Source: an uncultured Pelagibacteraceae bacterium
GTDB lineage: Bacteria > Pseudomonadota > Alphaproteobacteria > Pelagibacterales > Pelagibacteraceae
Assembly (NCBI GenBank): GCA_902522385.1
Contig: CABYVK010000001.1
Span: 48,544-112,543 of the forward strand
Direction of reading: 5' to 3'
Length of the DNA: 64,000 nucleotides
Below, one piece after another: positions 24,830 to 34,364 of this stretch. Positions within the stretch are counted from its first letter, which is position 1; each line of letters starts with the position of its first letter. The translations under genes and the position numbers were made by a program. The notes below the pieces were generated by a model. The model made no database searches and was not told the DNA's origin. It saw nothing but the letters and a program-made list of their open reading frames with translations.

Positions 24830-26261
24830 ATTTAATTTTCAAAATTATTGCTGGAAAGAAAGTTGCAATCAAAAAAGATAAAAATAATAAAGATTGAGCT
24901 ATAAAAGGTGAAAATAAATCTGTAGGAAAAATTACTCCCACTAATAAACTTTTGGAAAAATCTGGAAATGGAAACATTAAAAATCCAGCAACTAGGCCAA
25001 TTATAATTGAAACATAAGCGGTATTTTCATTTACTTTGTTATAGAAACTATAAAAAACAGTCACTACAAACGCACAACAAAATAAATCTGCAAGTAAGAA
25101 TAAATATAAAATATCAAATCCTTTTGAAGCAACACCAAAAGCAATTACAGACAAGATTAAAATGAAATATTTAGATATCTTTAAATAATTAGATTTTTTA
25201 TCTAAGTTAAAAGTTGCTTTACCATCAACTACAAACAAACTAGAAATAGCATTAACTAAAGTATCAACGGTTGAAATTGTTAATGCAAGACCAAGGATAA
25301 CGATCAATAAGGACAAAATTTCTGATTGATCTTTTAATAATAAACTAAAAAATCCTAAATCAGGTCTAACAGATGGATCCATTGAAAATGAAACCATTCC
25401 AATAAAGCCCATTAAGAAAACTATTGGAACAATAATAAAGAAAGAAATTACCAAACCTTTTTTTAATATTTGATAATCTTTTGCTGCATATACTCTTTGC
25501 CAATTTCCTTGATGAAATAAATTAGTTGCAGCAACTGCAATAAAAAAAGTTAATCCAGCAGTATATCCTGGAATATATTTTGAGCTTAATAATTGAGGAT
25601 TTTTCTCTTGAATTAAGGAAAAGGAAAAATTATTTCCTGAAGAGGAACTAATAATTGAAATCAAAATAAATAACAAAACACCAATTACAATCATTTGAAT
25701 ATTATCAGTAAATATTGATGCTCTTAATCCCCCATAAAGAGTATAGCTTAAGGTAGCTATTAAAACTATTAATGCTGTAATCCACAATTCTGTTCCAGAT
25801 ATATAGTTGATTAATACAGCAACCGCTGTTACTTCTGCACAAAGAAAAATGAACATATAAAAGACTGTCATTAACAAAATTAACTTAAATAGGCTTTTGC
25901 TAAATTTCTTTCTCATAAACTCAACTAAAGAAGATCCTTTTGGAAATTCATTTCTAATTTTTTTTCCAAAATAAATTAAGAAAATCATTGGAAAAGCCGT
26001 ACCAAATGCATATCCAATAACAGCACCTACTCCACCCCATGTTGCAGCTGCAACTGGACCAAATATAATCCAGGCCCCTAAAGCAGATGCTACAAGACTT
26101 GTGGTAAGTGAAAATAAACCAATGTTTCTATTTGCGGTCAAATAATTGTTAATTCCTTTAAATTTTTTAGAATGAAAAATTCCCAAGAAAGCAAATATTA
26201 AACTAATTGTAATAACTAATATTAAGGAGGTTGATTGATTTAACAAATATGTTTTATCCAT
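24822..26261 (-). CDS. thiV: Sodium:solute symporter under TPP control (ThiV-type)
   Basis: A 479-residue sodium:solute symporter (SSS) with 13 or so helices; ANRNIGLFSLTTSLVASALGAW is the family's first-helix signature. A TPP riboswitch ends 4 nt before the start codon, so its substrate should be a thiamine-related compound. In SAR11 this riboswitch-linked SSS gene is named ThiV and proposed to import the pyrimidine precursor HMP, since these cells lack HMP synthesis; this is established only as a proposal, to my knowledge. The ribosome site AGGGA is inside the riboswitch core. Confidence 0.88.
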   Translation of the reverse strand: MDKTYLLNQSTSLILVITISLIFAFLGIFHSKKFKGINNYLTANRNIGLFSLTTSLVASALGAWIIFGPVAAATWGGVGAVIGYAFGTAFPMIFLIYFGKKIRNEFPKGSSLVEFMRKKFSKSLFKLILLMTVFYMFIFLCAEVTAVAVLINYISGTELWITALIVLIATLSYTLYGGLRASIFTDNIQMIVIGVLLFILISIISSSSGNNFSFSLIQEKNPQLLSSKYIPGYTAGLTFFIAVAATNLFHQGNWQRVYAAKDYQILKKGLVISFFIIVPIVFLMGFIGMVSFSMDPSVRPDLGFFSLLLKDQSEILSLLIVILGLALTISTVDTLVNAISSLFVVDGKATFNLDKKSNYLKISKYFILILSVIAFGVASKGFDILYLFLLADLFCCAFVVTVFYSFYNKVNENTAYVSIIIGLVAGFLMFPFPDFSKSLLVGVIFPTDLFSPFIAQSLLFLSFLIATFFPAIILKIKFR

Positions 26262-26265
26262 TTTA

Positions 26266-26329
26266 TCCCTTTCTGAATTACCGGACAGGTTCCTTGGGTA
26301 TGATCTCAGTCTGTTAAGACACCCCTTTT
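26266..26329 (-). promoter_or_regulatory. TPP riboswitch (THI box) controlling thiV
   Basis: On the minus strand the leader reads GGGGTGTC, a short P3 stem, GACTGAGATCATACCC, AAGGAACCTG, a shortened P5 region, then AAAGGGA. These match the conserved TPP-aptamer segments: the GGGGUG/ACCC P2 helix, the CUGAGA junction that binds the pyrimidine, GAACCUG, and the closing AGGGA. P3 has a minimal loop. The AGGGA also serves as ribosome-binding site 4 nt before ATG, so ligand binding should block translation directly. Confidence 0.92.
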
Positions 26330-26380
26330 TAATATATTTAATATATATTTTTTATTAAGGAAAGTCTTTTTAAAATTTTA

Positions 26381-26674
26381 TTATTTCTGATTTTTGTGGT
26401 TCATTATATCTATCATACATTCTGTAGCGTATTCTCTCCACTCAGATGAAGTTTTATTTTTTAAGCTATTAAGATGGTTTCTGTTACTTTGAATATCATC
26501 TTTATGTTTAATGTAATCAGCTCCATTTAAGTTTTTCTCCATTTCAGACAAATTTGTTTCCATTGCTTTTATCCATTCTTTCCCAAGCTCAATACATTTT
26601 TGATCATCTTTTTCATCACAAATTTGTTTAAAAAAATTAAAAATAACGTCATCAGTATTGACAGAGGTATTCAT
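26381..26674 (-). CDS. Hypothetical acidic helical protein (97 aa)
   Basis: A 97-residue soluble protein with no signal peptide, three cysteines, and long charged helices (DEKDDQKCIELGKEWIKAMETNLSEM...). I recognise no family. It follows the pentapeptide-repeat gene by 3 bp and precedes the TPP riboswitch, so it shares a transcript with the former. Transcription reading through from it could feed the riboswitch. Confidence 0.5.
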   Translation of the reverse strand: MNTSVNTDDVIFNFFKQICDEKDDQKCIELGKEWIKAMETNLSEMEKNLNGADYIKHKDDIQSNRNHLNSLKNKTSSEWREYATECMIDIMNHKNQK

Positions 26675-26677
26675 TAA

Positions 26678-27187
26678 TTATTGTTTACAAGTACCAATTG
26701 ACTCTGGACCACACGTTTGACCATTAGTCCAAGTAGCTCCAGTTAAATTAGCTCCATCAAAATTAGCATTCATAATATTAGATGATGTAAAATTAGCTTC
26801 CATTAAGTTAGAGTTTTGAAAATTTGCTTCGATTAAAGTTGCTCCCATAAAATCAACTCTGGTTAAGTTAGCTCCTGTAAAATTAGTTTTTTCAAAATTT
26901 GCACCTATAGAAACAGATTCATAAAGATTAGCTCTTACAAATGTAGACTCTGGGAAAGTTCCAAATGATAAATTTGATGTCATCATAATACTTTTATCAA
27001 AATTTACTTGAATAAAACTTGCAAAAGAAAGATTTGAATTTGGAAGATAGCTCCCTTGTAAATCTTGAGAATCTGAAAATCTACAATTAGAATAATCTAC
27101 ACCTTCTGTTAAAGGATCATCACATGCAGCATTTGAATTAGTGAAAAATAACAAACTAAATAAAGCAAGTAAGATAATTTTTTTCAT
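26678..27187 (-). CDS. Exported pentapeptide-repeat protein
   Basis: A 169-residue protein with a signal peptide (IILLALFSLLFFTNSNA) and about twelve A(N/D)LXX-type repeats (residues 50-155), which form a right-handed quadrilateral beta helix. Four cysteines outside the repeats may form disulfides in the periplasm. I choose ATG 27187, since the upstream ATG at 27202 adds five residues before the signal peptide. Function unknown; cytoplasmic relatives mimic DNA, but this one is exported. Confidence 0.82.
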   Translation of the reverse strand: MKKIILLALFSLLFFTNSNAACDDPLTEGVDYSNCRFSDSQDLQGSYLPNSNLSFASFIQVNFDKSIMMTSNLSFGTFPESTFVRANLYESVSIGANFEKTNFTGANLTRVDFMGATLIEANFQNSNLMEANFTSSNIMNANFDGANLTGATWTNGQTCGPESIGTCKQ

Positions 27188-27248
27188 GTAAAAAGTTAAC
27201 AAATAAAATATGTCAAAACAATGAATGATTTAAATTTTAATAAAAATT

Positions 27249-28286
27249 TTATATTCTTACTTTTTTACCAGTTTTTGCACTTTTAGTTATTGCTGCAAAA
27301 ATTTTGAGAGAAATTAAACCATCATTACCATTCACTTTTGGTTTAGCTTTTTTAGTCACTACATCAGCAAAATGGTCAATTTGGTTTACTAATGTATTGT
27401 CATCTTTTTTGTTTTTATCTTTATTAACAAAAATCTTGTTCCACCAGCTTCGTTCTTTTTTATAGAACCAATATTTAAGATTAGGAAACTGTAAAGAACC
27501 TTTTGTGCCTCCAATCATATATGCAGATTGGTTTGTAATTGGGTATGCAGGATTTTCTCCAGCAGTTAATTCATAACTCCATGGTGCAACAATTGTATCT
27601 GACAAATTTAGTGTACAAAGTGCTCCTGAATTAAAGATCAAGCTTATTGTAGCTGTATCTTCTACTTTAAATTTTCTTGTTATATTTGTTGTAAATGCTT
27701 GAACATATTTTATTGAACCCAATAAATAACAAATCATATCAATGTCATGAACTAAATTGATACCTAAAGGCCCACCACCTTTACTAACTCTCCATTTTTC
27801 TTTGTAATATGCTTTGTGTTTATACAACCAACATAAAACATTTGCAGAAACAATTTTACCTAATTTACCTTTGTTAATAACGTCCTTTACTTTAGAGACT
27901 ATTGAATTGTGTCTACGATGATATCCAATTAGCAATGGAGTTTTATTCTTATATGCGCTACTTATAATTTTTTTTGCAGATTGAATATTGTCTGAAATAG
28001 GTTTTTCTAACAAGACAGGTATTTTATTTTTTAAAAAACTTACAGTATGTTTTTCATGCAATTGATTAGGGGTAGCAACTATTACAGCATCAAGTTTTTT
28101 TGAGTGTAAAAGCTCTGATACATTTGAATACAATGGAATTTTATATTTTTTTGATAAATTTTTAGCATTATTACTAATATCTACAATTGAATGAAGATTT
28201 GCTTTCTTTGATTTTTGAATAGCTTTTATGTGTTGTAGACCCATCAATCCTGTTCCAATAATTGAAATATTAATTTTTTTACTCAT
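27249..28286 (-). CDS. Gfo/Idh/MocA family oxidoreductase
   Basis: A 345-residue NAD(P)-dependent sugar or cyclitol dehydrogenase. The Rossmann motif GTGLMGLQH lies at residues 11-19; LLEKPIS contains the family's EKP; GGPLGINLVHDIDMICYL carries the conserved His-Asp. It is the last gene of a minus-strand sugar unit (binding protein, two permeases, ATPase, SDR, mutarotase), 3 bp after the mutarotase. Its substrate is probably the imported sugar or a derivative. Confidence 0.88.
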   Translation of the reverse strand: MSKKINISIIGTGLMGLQHIKAIQKSKKANLHSIVDISNNAKNLSKKYKIPLYSNVSELLHSKKLDAVIVATPNQLHEKHTVSFLKNKIPVLLEKPISDNIQSAKKIISSAYKNKTPLLIGYHRRHNSIVSKVKDVINKGKLGKIVSANVLCWLYKHKAYYKEKWRVSKGGGPLGINLVHDIDMICYLLGSIKYVQAFTTNITRKFKVEDTATISLIFNSGALCTLNLSDTIVAPWSYELTAGENPAYPITNQSAYMIGGTKGSLQFPNLKYWFYKKERSWWNKIFVNKDKNKKDDNTLVNQIDHFADVVTKKAKPKVNGNDGLISLKIFAAITKSAKTGKKVRI

Positions 28287-28289
28287 AAA

Positions 28290-29258
28290 CTAATTAATTT
28301 TAATTTTTGTAAAGCATGTATACCTTTTATTAGGTTTAATTAAAGTACTTGGAAAATTTTTTTTGTTTGGTGCATCAGGAAAATATTGTGTTTCTATACA
28401 AATGCCTTGATAAGGAAATAATTTTTTTTTGTAATTCAAATTTTGTGCTGAATAAAGTTGAACACCAGGTAAATTTGAAAAAAAATCAACTTGAATATTA
28501 GTATTATTATTTTTTAAATTTCCAACTAAATTTCTAATATTTTTCTTTACAACAAAAGTTGTATCAAAACCTTTAAATTTAATATTAAGCTTTTTATTTT
28601 TAAAGTAATTTAATTTTTTACCGATATTTTCAAAATTTGAAAAATCATAAATAGATTTTTTTACATTTTTGAAACTACCAGTTGGGATTAAGTTTTTATC
28701 TATTTGAAGATATTTAGATGAGTTTAATTTTAACTTATGATTATAAATCATATTTTTTTTATTTTTTTCTAAATTCCAATAACTATGATTAGTTAAATTA
28801 ACATGAGTGGTTTTATTTGATTTGTATTCATATTTTATAATCAGAAATTTATTTCTTAATTGATAAGTGCAATTGACAACGAGATTTCCTGGAAAACCTT
28901 GATCGTTATCTATTGAATTGATTTGATATATTACTTTTTCTTTTGTTTGATTTAATTTTTTCCAGGGAAGAATTGAGAAACCAACTTTACCACCATGAAG
29001 TGTGTTTTTTCCTTCATTTGCATTTAAAATAAATTTTTTATTACCTATCTTAAATTTTGAATTAGAAATTCTACCCGCATATCTTCCGCAAGTAGATCCA
29101 ACACTTGGGTGTTTGTACTGATAGTTTTCTTTTGATCCTAAATTTAAAATTAAATTTATTTTCTTTTTCTTGTGATAAACTTCAAAAAGACTGGCACCAT
29201 AATTAAGAGTTTGAACTCTTAGAAATTTATTTTGAATTATAGAGCTTTCAACTTTCAC
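28290..29258 (-). CDS. galM: Aldose 1-epimerase (mutarotase)
   Basis: Interconverts alpha and beta anomers of free aldoses. In 322 residues the catalytic pair is visible: the His in NHSYWNL and the Glu in GICIETQYFPDAPN, with the substrate His in TLHGG. Length is normal. Placement between an aldose-dehydrogenase-like SDR and a Gfo/Idh enzyme suggests it supplies the beta anomer for oxidation at C1. The symbol denotes the family; galactose specificity is not shown. Confidence 0.88.
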   Translation of the reverse strand: MKVESSIIQNKFLRVQTLNYGASLFEVYHKKKKINLILNLGSKENYQYKHPSVGSTCGRYAGRISNSKFKIGNKKFILNANEGKNTLHGGKVGFSILPWKKLNQTKEKVIYQINSIDNDQGFPGNLVVNCTYQLRNKFLIIKYEYKSNKTTHVNLTNHSYWNLEKNKKNMIYNHKLKLNSSKYLQIDKNLIPTGSFKNVKKSIYDFSNFENIGKKLNYFKNKKLNIKFKGFDTTFVVKKNIRNLVGNLKNNNTNIQVDFFSNLPGVQLYSAQNLNYKKKLFPYQGICIETQYFPDAPNKKNFPSTLIKPNKRYTCFTKIKIN

Positions 29259-29263
29259 CTAGT

Positions 29264-30025
29264 TTAAGTTATACCACCATCAACAATAAAGCTTTGTTTT
29301 GTGCATCCAGATGATTGATCTGATGCTAAAAACATCACTAACTGAGCTACATCGTTTGGTTTTAACTGTCTTTTTAAAGCTTGGCTGTCTAAGATAAGCT
29401 TTTTATATTTTGGTGTTAACCAATGTTTAATTTGTCTTTCAGTTGCAATTGAACCAGGTACAACTGAATTTGTTCTGATATTATATTTCCCATACTCTTG
29501 TGCAAATGATCTTGTTAAACCTACAACAGCAGATTTTGCAGTTTCATAAACCACTTTATCTCCTTCTCCCAACATCCATGAGACTGAACTCAAATTTACA
29601 ATCGAGCCAGCTTTCATTTTTTTCATAGATTTAACGACAGCTTTAGCTGCAAAAAAATAATGTTTTAAATTGATTGCCATTCTATTTTCCCAATATTTTT
29701 CATCCACCTGGTCTGTTGTGTGTCTATCATCATTGGCCGCGTTATTAATTAAAGCATGTATTGGACCTTTTTTTACAATAATATTTTTGATTATTTTTTC
29801 TAATTTATTGATATCTAACAAATTACATTCAATGAATGTTGGTGTTCTAAATTTATTTTTCTTAATTTTGTTTAAAAGTTTTTTTGTCTCTTTTAAATCA
29901 ATATCAACAAAATGAACTTCACTTCCTTGCTCGCAAAAATGTTCAACGATTGATGCGCCAATTCCTGATCCTCCACCAGTTATAAATATTCTTTTATTTT
30001 TTAAATCTGAATATTTTACTTTCAT
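29264..30025 (-). CDS. SDR oxidoreductase, aldose 1-dehydrogenase-like
   Basis: A 253-residue short-chain dehydrogenase: TGGGSGIG cofactor loop, NNAANDDRH, SSVSW with the catalytic Ser, and YETAK with the Tyr and Lys. The NNA-NDDRH block, the MAINLKHYFF segment and SSGCTKQ near the end resemble NAD-dependent D-xylose dehydrogenase of Caulobacter, as I recall its sequence. A role oxidising an imported aldose to a lactone would fit the mutarotase next door. Start ATG 30025, directly after the ATPase stop; an upstream ATG would overlap that gene. Confidence 0.82.
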   Translation of the reverse strand: MKVKYSDLKNKRIFITGGGSGIGASIVEHFCEQGSEVHFVDIDLKETKKLLNKIKKNKFRTPTFIECNLLDINKLEKIIKNIIVKKGPIHALINNAANDDRHTTDQVDEKYWENRMAINLKHYFFAAKAVVKSMKKMKAGSIVNLSSVSWMLGEGDKVVYETAKSAVVGLTRSFAQEYGKYNIRTNSVVPGSIATERQIKHWLTPKYKKLILDSQALKRQLKPNDVAQLVMFLASDQSSGCTKQSFIVDGGIT

Positions 30026-30026
30026 A

Positions 30027-31121
30027 TTATATTCTTTCCTCTGTTTGAGCGTCAAACAAAGATGCTTGTGTTAAATCAAAGTATAATTTTGTTTCTTTCC
30101 CCAGATCTATTTTAATTGTAGATGGAAATTTAGCTAAAACTTCTTGATTTGCATAATCAAATGTCATTATTTGCTCATGACCTATGTATTCACTAAGATT
30201 TGCTCTTAAATTAATTTCAAAATCACTTTCATTAAATTTTTTAAAGAAAATATGTTCTGGTCTAATACCAAAGAAAACCTCTTTATTATTTAATTTTGAT
30301 TTATCTTTAAAATCATAATCTTTTATTGGAATTTCAAAATTTGATCCACTAACTGTAAATAATAAGCCTCCTGAATTTTCTTTTAAGATTCCCTTAATAA
30401 GGTTCATTGATGGAGATCCAATAAAGTCTGCAACAAAAGTATTGCTTGGCTTATTATAAATCATTTCAGGAGTATCATTTTGTTGAATTACTCCATGATT
30501 CATAATTGCAATGTTAGTACCCAAACTCATAGCCTCTGTTTGGTCATGGGTCACATAAACAACTGTTGTTTTTAGCTGTTGATGAAGTTTTTTTATTTCT
30601 CTCCTCATTTCAACCCGTAGCTTTGCATCTAAGTTAGATAAAGGTTCGTCAAATAAAAATATCCTTGGCTCTCTTACGAGAGCTCTACCAATAGCAACAC
30701 GTTGTCGTTGTCCTCCAGATAATTGAGAAGGTTTTCTTTCTAACAATTGATCTACCTGTAGAAATTTTGAGACTTTTTCTAGCTGTTCTTGTATTTTTTC
30801 CTTTGATGTTTTTGCCTGTTTAAGACCAAAAATCATATTCTCCTTAACATTCATAGATGGATATAGAGCGTAAGATTGAAAAACCATAGCAATATTACGA
30901 TCTTTTGGCTCTACTTTGCTGACATTATAATCATCAATAAAAACATCACCCTCATTAATCGTTTCTAATCCTGCAATAATATTTAATAAAGTTGATTTTC
31001 CACATCCAGATGGTCCTAAAAGAACTAGGAAATTTCCTTCATCTATTTCTAAATTAATTTTTTTTAAAACCTCAGTCGATCCAAAGTTTTTTGATAGTTC
31101 TTCAATTTTTAACGTTTTCAT
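30027..31121 (-). CDS. Sugar ABC transporter ATP-binding protein (UgpC/MsmK/MalK type)
   Basis: A 364-residue ATPase: Walker A GPSGCGKST, signature LSGGQRQRV, Walker B IFLFDEPLSNLD, followed by the C-terminal OB-type regulatory domain (about 235-364, with FGIRPEHI) typical of CUT1 carbohydrate importers. It energises the two permeases upstream. The domain could bind a regulator such as a sugar-specific PTS component, but none is evident here. Confidence 0.93.
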   Translation of the reverse strand: MKTLKIEELSKNFGSTEVLKKINLEIDEGNFLVLLGPSGCGKSTLLNIIAGLETINEGDVFIDDYNVSKVEPKDRNIAMVFQSYALYPSMNVKENMIFGLKQAKTSKEKIQEQLEKVSKFLQVDQLLERKPSQLSGGQRQRVAIGRALVREPRIFLFDEPLSNLDAKLRVEMRREIKKLHQQLKTTVVYVTHDQTEAMSLGTNIAIMNHGVIQQNDTPEMIYNKPSNTFVADFIGSPSMNLIKGILKENSGGLLFTVSGSNFEIPIKDYDFKDKSKLNNKEVFFGIRPEHIFFKKFNESDFEINLRANLSEYIGHEQIMTFDYANQEVLAKFPSTIKIDLGKETKLYFDLTQASLFDAQTEERI

Positions 31122-31123
31122 TG

Positions 31124-32029
31124 TTATCCTTTCACTGCTCCTGAAGTTAATCCTCTAATAAAATATTTACCTGCTAATACATAGACTATAAGTGTTGGAA
31201 TACCGGCTATAATAGCTGAAGCCATATCTACATTATATTCTTTCACACTTGTACTTGATAAAACCATATTATTTAATGCTACTTGTATTGGTGCTGCTTC
31301 TCCAAATGAGAAGGTTGATCCAAATAAAAAATCATTCCATATTTGGGTAAACTGCCAAATTACAGTTACTACAATAATTGGTGCTGATATTGGGAGTAAA
31401 ATTTTGAAAAATATTTTAAAAAATCCAGCTCCATCTATTCTGGCAGCTTTAACTAATTCTGTTGGAACAGAAATATAATAATTTCTAAAAAATAATGTGG
31501 TAAAAGGTATCCCATAAACTGTATGAACTAAAACTAACCCAATTACTGAATTTGAAATTCCTAATACTCCAAGGGTTCTAGCCATTGGTAGCAATATTGC
31601 TTGAAAAGGTATGAAACATCCAAATAATAAAAAAAGAAAAACCCACTGATCTCCTTTAAATCTCCATTTTGTTAAAACATAACCTGTCATCGCTCCAATA
31701 AATGTTGAAAAAAATACTGCAGGTACAACCATCTTAATTGAATTCCAAAAATATGGTCTTAAAAAAGTATCACCGGCTCCATATCCTCTGCCTCCCCATG
31801 CTACTGCCCAAGATTCCAAATTTAATCCACTTGGCCAACTTAAAAGAGTTCCTTGACGGATCTCTTCCATTGTTTTTAACGAAGTAACGACCATCACGTA
31901 AAGTGGAAAAATAAAATAAGAGGCAAAAAGAATTAAAATAAAATATAAAAACCATCTCAAAAACATGTTTGTATATTTAGATTTTTGTTCTAATTGCTGA
32001 TAAGAGGAAGATTTGAAACTATCTTGCAT
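31124..32029 (-). CDS. Sugar ABC transporter permease (MalG/UgpE type)
   Basis: A 301-residue inner-membrane permease with six helices. The cytoplasmic coupling loop (EAA motif) is VKAARIDGAGFFKIFFKILLP near residues 198-218. It is the MalG-type subunit, with an extended periplasmic section between helices 1 and 2 (LKTMEEIRQGTLLSWPSGLN). It overlaps the other permease gene by 11 bp and precedes the ATPase by 2 bp. Confidence 0.92.
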   Translation of the reverse strand: MQDSFKSSSYQQLEQKSKYTNMFLRWFLYFILILFASYFIFPLYVMVVTSLKTMEEIRQGTLLSWPSGLNLESWAVAWGGRGYGAGDTFLRPYFWNSIKMVVPAVFFSTFIGAMTGYVLTKWRFKGDQWVFLFLLFGCFIPFQAILLPMARTLGVLGISNSVIGLVLVHTVYGIPFTTLFFRNYYISVPTELVKAARIDGAGFFKIFFKILLPISAPIIVVTVIWQFTQIWNDFLFGSTFSFGEAAPIQVALNNMVLSSTSVKEYNVDMASAIIAGIPTLIVYVLAGKYFIRGLTSGAVKG

Positions 32030-32894
32030 TCTCTCTCCTTAGCTCTGAATATAAATATGGGATAATTACAGCAGCTACAGCCATAAACATCATCATTGCA
32101 CTCGCTGCTGATAAACCAACCTGACTTTTATGAAATGCAGTTTGGGTCATATATAAAGCAGGCATAGTCGTAGAAATACCTGGGCCACCTTGTGTTAGTG
32201 CAACGATGAGATCATAACTTTTTATAGATATATGAACTAATATAACAAAACTTGTAAAAAATACTGGTCTCATCATTGGAAGTAAAATCTTCCAGTAAAC
32301 CGTAAATAAACTTGCGCCATCTATTTTTGCTGCCTTAACAATTTCATCTTCTACTGACCTTAATCCAGCTAAAAATAGCGCCATCACAAACCCTGCAGAT
32401 TGCCAAACGCCTGCAATAACTATGGTATAAATGGCCATCTCCCTATCTACTAACCAATCAAATGTGAAGTTCTCAAAACCCCAGTCTCTAAACATTTTTT
32501 GGATACCTAAAGTTGGATTTAATATCCATTTCCAAGCAGTTCCTGTCACAATAAAAGATAATGCCATTGGATATAAATAAATAGTTCTAAGCAAACCCTC
32601 AGCTCTGATTTTTTGATCTAAAAAAATTGCGAGAATTATTCCTATAACAACACAAAAAATTAAAAATAGTGCTGTAAAAATAAGAAGGTTATCTACTGCA
32701 ATAAGCCATTTTCTTGATGCCCAAAGTTTTTCATATTGTCCAAATCCCCAAAGTTCATACTTTGGTAGAATTTTAGAATTTGTAAAAGATATATATAAAG
32801 TCCAAAGTACAAATCCATAAACAAACCAACCAATCAAACCAACAGCTGGAGCCATTACAATTTTAGGTAAATTTTTTTCTAACCACTTGAACAT
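32019..32894 (-). CDS. Sugar ABC transporter permease (MalF/UgpA type)
   Basis: A 291-residue six-helix permease; the EAA coupling loop is VKAAKIDGASLFTVYWKILLP (about 183-203), and it lacks the long P2 loop of enteric MalF. It pairs with the MalG-type subunit just downstream. A strong hairpin separates it from the binding-protein gene, so it should be expressed at a lower level. Confidence 0.92.
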   Translation of the reverse strand: MFKWLEKNLPKIVMAPAVGLIGWFVYGFVLWTLYISFTNSKILPKYELWGFGQYEKLWASRKWLIAVDNLLIFTALFLIFCVVIGIILAIFLDQKIRAEGLLRTIYLYPMALSFIVTGTAWKWILNPTLGIQKMFRDWGFENFTFDWLVDREMAIYTIVIAGVWQSAGFVMALFLAGLRSVEDEIVKAAKIDGASLFTVYWKILLPMMRPVFFTSFVILVHISIKSYDLIVALTQGGPGISTTMPALYMTQTAFHKSQVGLSAASAMMMFMAVAAVIIPYLYSELRRENAR

Positions 32895-32918
32895 TATAAA
32901 TATTTTTTCGATTTAAAA

Positions 32919-32948
32919 AAAAGGCCACTTAATCAAAAGTGGCCTTTT
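32919..32948 (-). terminator. Terminator/attenuator after the sugar-binding protein gene
   Basis: A perfect 12-bp stem (AAAAGGCCACTT/AAGTGGCCTTTT) with a 6-nt loop, followed on the minus strand by a T run. It lies 12 bp past the binding-protein stop and before the permeases, as expected for partial termination that keeps the binding protein in excess. Confidence 0.85.
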
Positions 32949-32960
32949 AATTTTTAAGGA

Positions 32961-34217
32961 CTACATATTAGCTAAAACTGAGTCAGCTAAAGCGTTAGCA
33001 GCGTCTACAGATGACATATCAGAATTAAAGTGCTCTGTAATGATATCTTGTAAGGCAGCTTTCATTGTATTTCCTTGAGCCATTCCATGAGCGAAACTTG
33101 GTACTAATCCACCGCTAGCACCTGCTGTTTTAATATCAGAGTTAGATGTTTTTGCACATTTATCAAACTCATCCATTGGAACATCTAGTCTAGCTGGAAT
33201 AGAACCTTTGTATAGGTTAAAAACTTTTTGGAAGTTTTTACCCATCATTAGTTTTGCTAATAGTTTTTGACCTTCTTGTTTATCTGGATCGCTAGTTTTG
33301 TAGAATATAAAACTGTCTACATTGTATAAGTATCCATTATTAGAAGGAGTAGGAGCACAGTAGTAATCTACACCAGGAACTTTTCCAGCAGCTGTAAATT
33401 CACCTTTTGCCCAGTCACCCATAATTTGGAAACCAGCTTTTCCTTCAATTACCATACCAGTAGCAACGTTCCAGTCTCTTCCTGGGCTACCTTCGTCAGT
33501 ATAGCTTTGTAGCTTTCTCATTTGATCAAAAACTTTAACCGTAGTCTCACTTCTTAAACAACTTTCTTTAAGATCAACGTAACAGTTTTTGTAGTAATTA
33601 TTTCCACCAATACCCATGGCAACTGCCTCAAATACTGTAGCATCTTGCCAAGCTTGACCACCATGTGCAAACGGAATTATTCCTGCAGCTTTCAATTTTT
33701 CAGCAGCAGCATTTACTTCATCCCAAGTTGTTGGAACCGAAATACCATTAGCATCAAATACAGCTTTGTTTGCCCACATCCAATCAATTCTGTGAATGTT
33801 AACTGGTGCAGCACAGTAAGGTCCACTATTGTTTTGACATTTATGAACTGCTGCAATCATTGGATCCAACAAATTATCCCAACCTTCAGATTGAGCAATT
33901 GGATCAATATTGTAAGGAGCTACAACACCTTCTTGGTCATACTCTTGAATTGTAGGTCCTTTGATTTGAGATGCAGATGGAGGATCTCCAGCAACGATTC
34001 TTGCTTTAAGTGCAACGTTAGCAGCGTCTCCGCCACCACCTGTTACAGGCATGTCCATCCATTCACCACCGTTTGCAGCGAAATCATCTTTTAAAACTTT
34101 AAGTGCAGCAGCTTCACCACCAGACGTCCACCAGTGCAATACCTCGATCTTAGGTCCTGCAACTGATGAAGTAGATGTAAACGCTAATGTAATTAAAGCT
34201 ATCATTAGTTTTTTCAT
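32961..34217 (-). CDS. Sugar ABC transporter substrate-binding protein (CUT1)
   Basis: A 418-residue periplasmic protein of the extracellular solute-binding family 1. It has a signal peptide (LMIALITLAFTSTSSVAG) and the early HWWTSGGEAAAL ligand-side motif. Several Cys residues (near 122, 131, 207, 215) suggest disulfides. The resemblance is to glucose/mannose-type binding proteins, but specificity cannot be read by eye. It has its own 191-bp upstream region and a following attenuator. Confidence 0.9.
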   Translation of the reverse strand: MKKLMIALITLAFTSTSSVAGPKIEVLHWWTSGGEAAALKVLKDDFAANGGEWMDMPVTGGGGDAANVALKARIVAGDPPSASQIKGPTIQEYDQEGVVAPYNIDPIAQSEGWDNLLDPMIAAVHKCQNNSGPYCAAPVNIHRIDWMWANKAVFDANGISVPTTWDEVNAAAEKLKAAGIIPFAHGGQAWQDATVFEAVAMGIGGNNYYKNCYVDLKESCLRSETTVKVFDQMRKLQSYTDEGSPGRDWNVATGMVIEGKAGFQIMGDWAKGEFTAAGKVPGVDYYCAPTPSNNGYLYNVDSFIFYKTSDPDKQEGQKLLAKLMMGKNFQKVFNLYKGSIPARLDVPMDEFDKCAKTSNSDIKTAGASGGLVPSFAHGMAQGNTMKAALQDIITEHFNSDMSSVDAANALADSVLANM

Positions 34218-34364
34218 ATTTTCTCTTCCTCTTTTTATTTAGTTAACTATTTTTTAAAAACGAAACTATAAGTAGATTAAATCCCAATTGATAACTAAAA
34301 AAACTTTATACAACTGTTAATTGTAATAAGTTTTTTTCTATATTTATCAATATTTTTTTTAAAT

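Noticed and set aside
30026..30055. Ten-residue longer start for the SDR at 29264-30025
   Set aside because: It would overlap the ATPase stop; the paralogue at 40108-40869 has the shorter N-terminus.
33645..34094. Plus-strand ORF of 149 codons inside the sugar-binding protein gene
   Set aside because: It is a shadow of a well-supported gene: Ser/Cys/Ile-rich with no recognisable domain.
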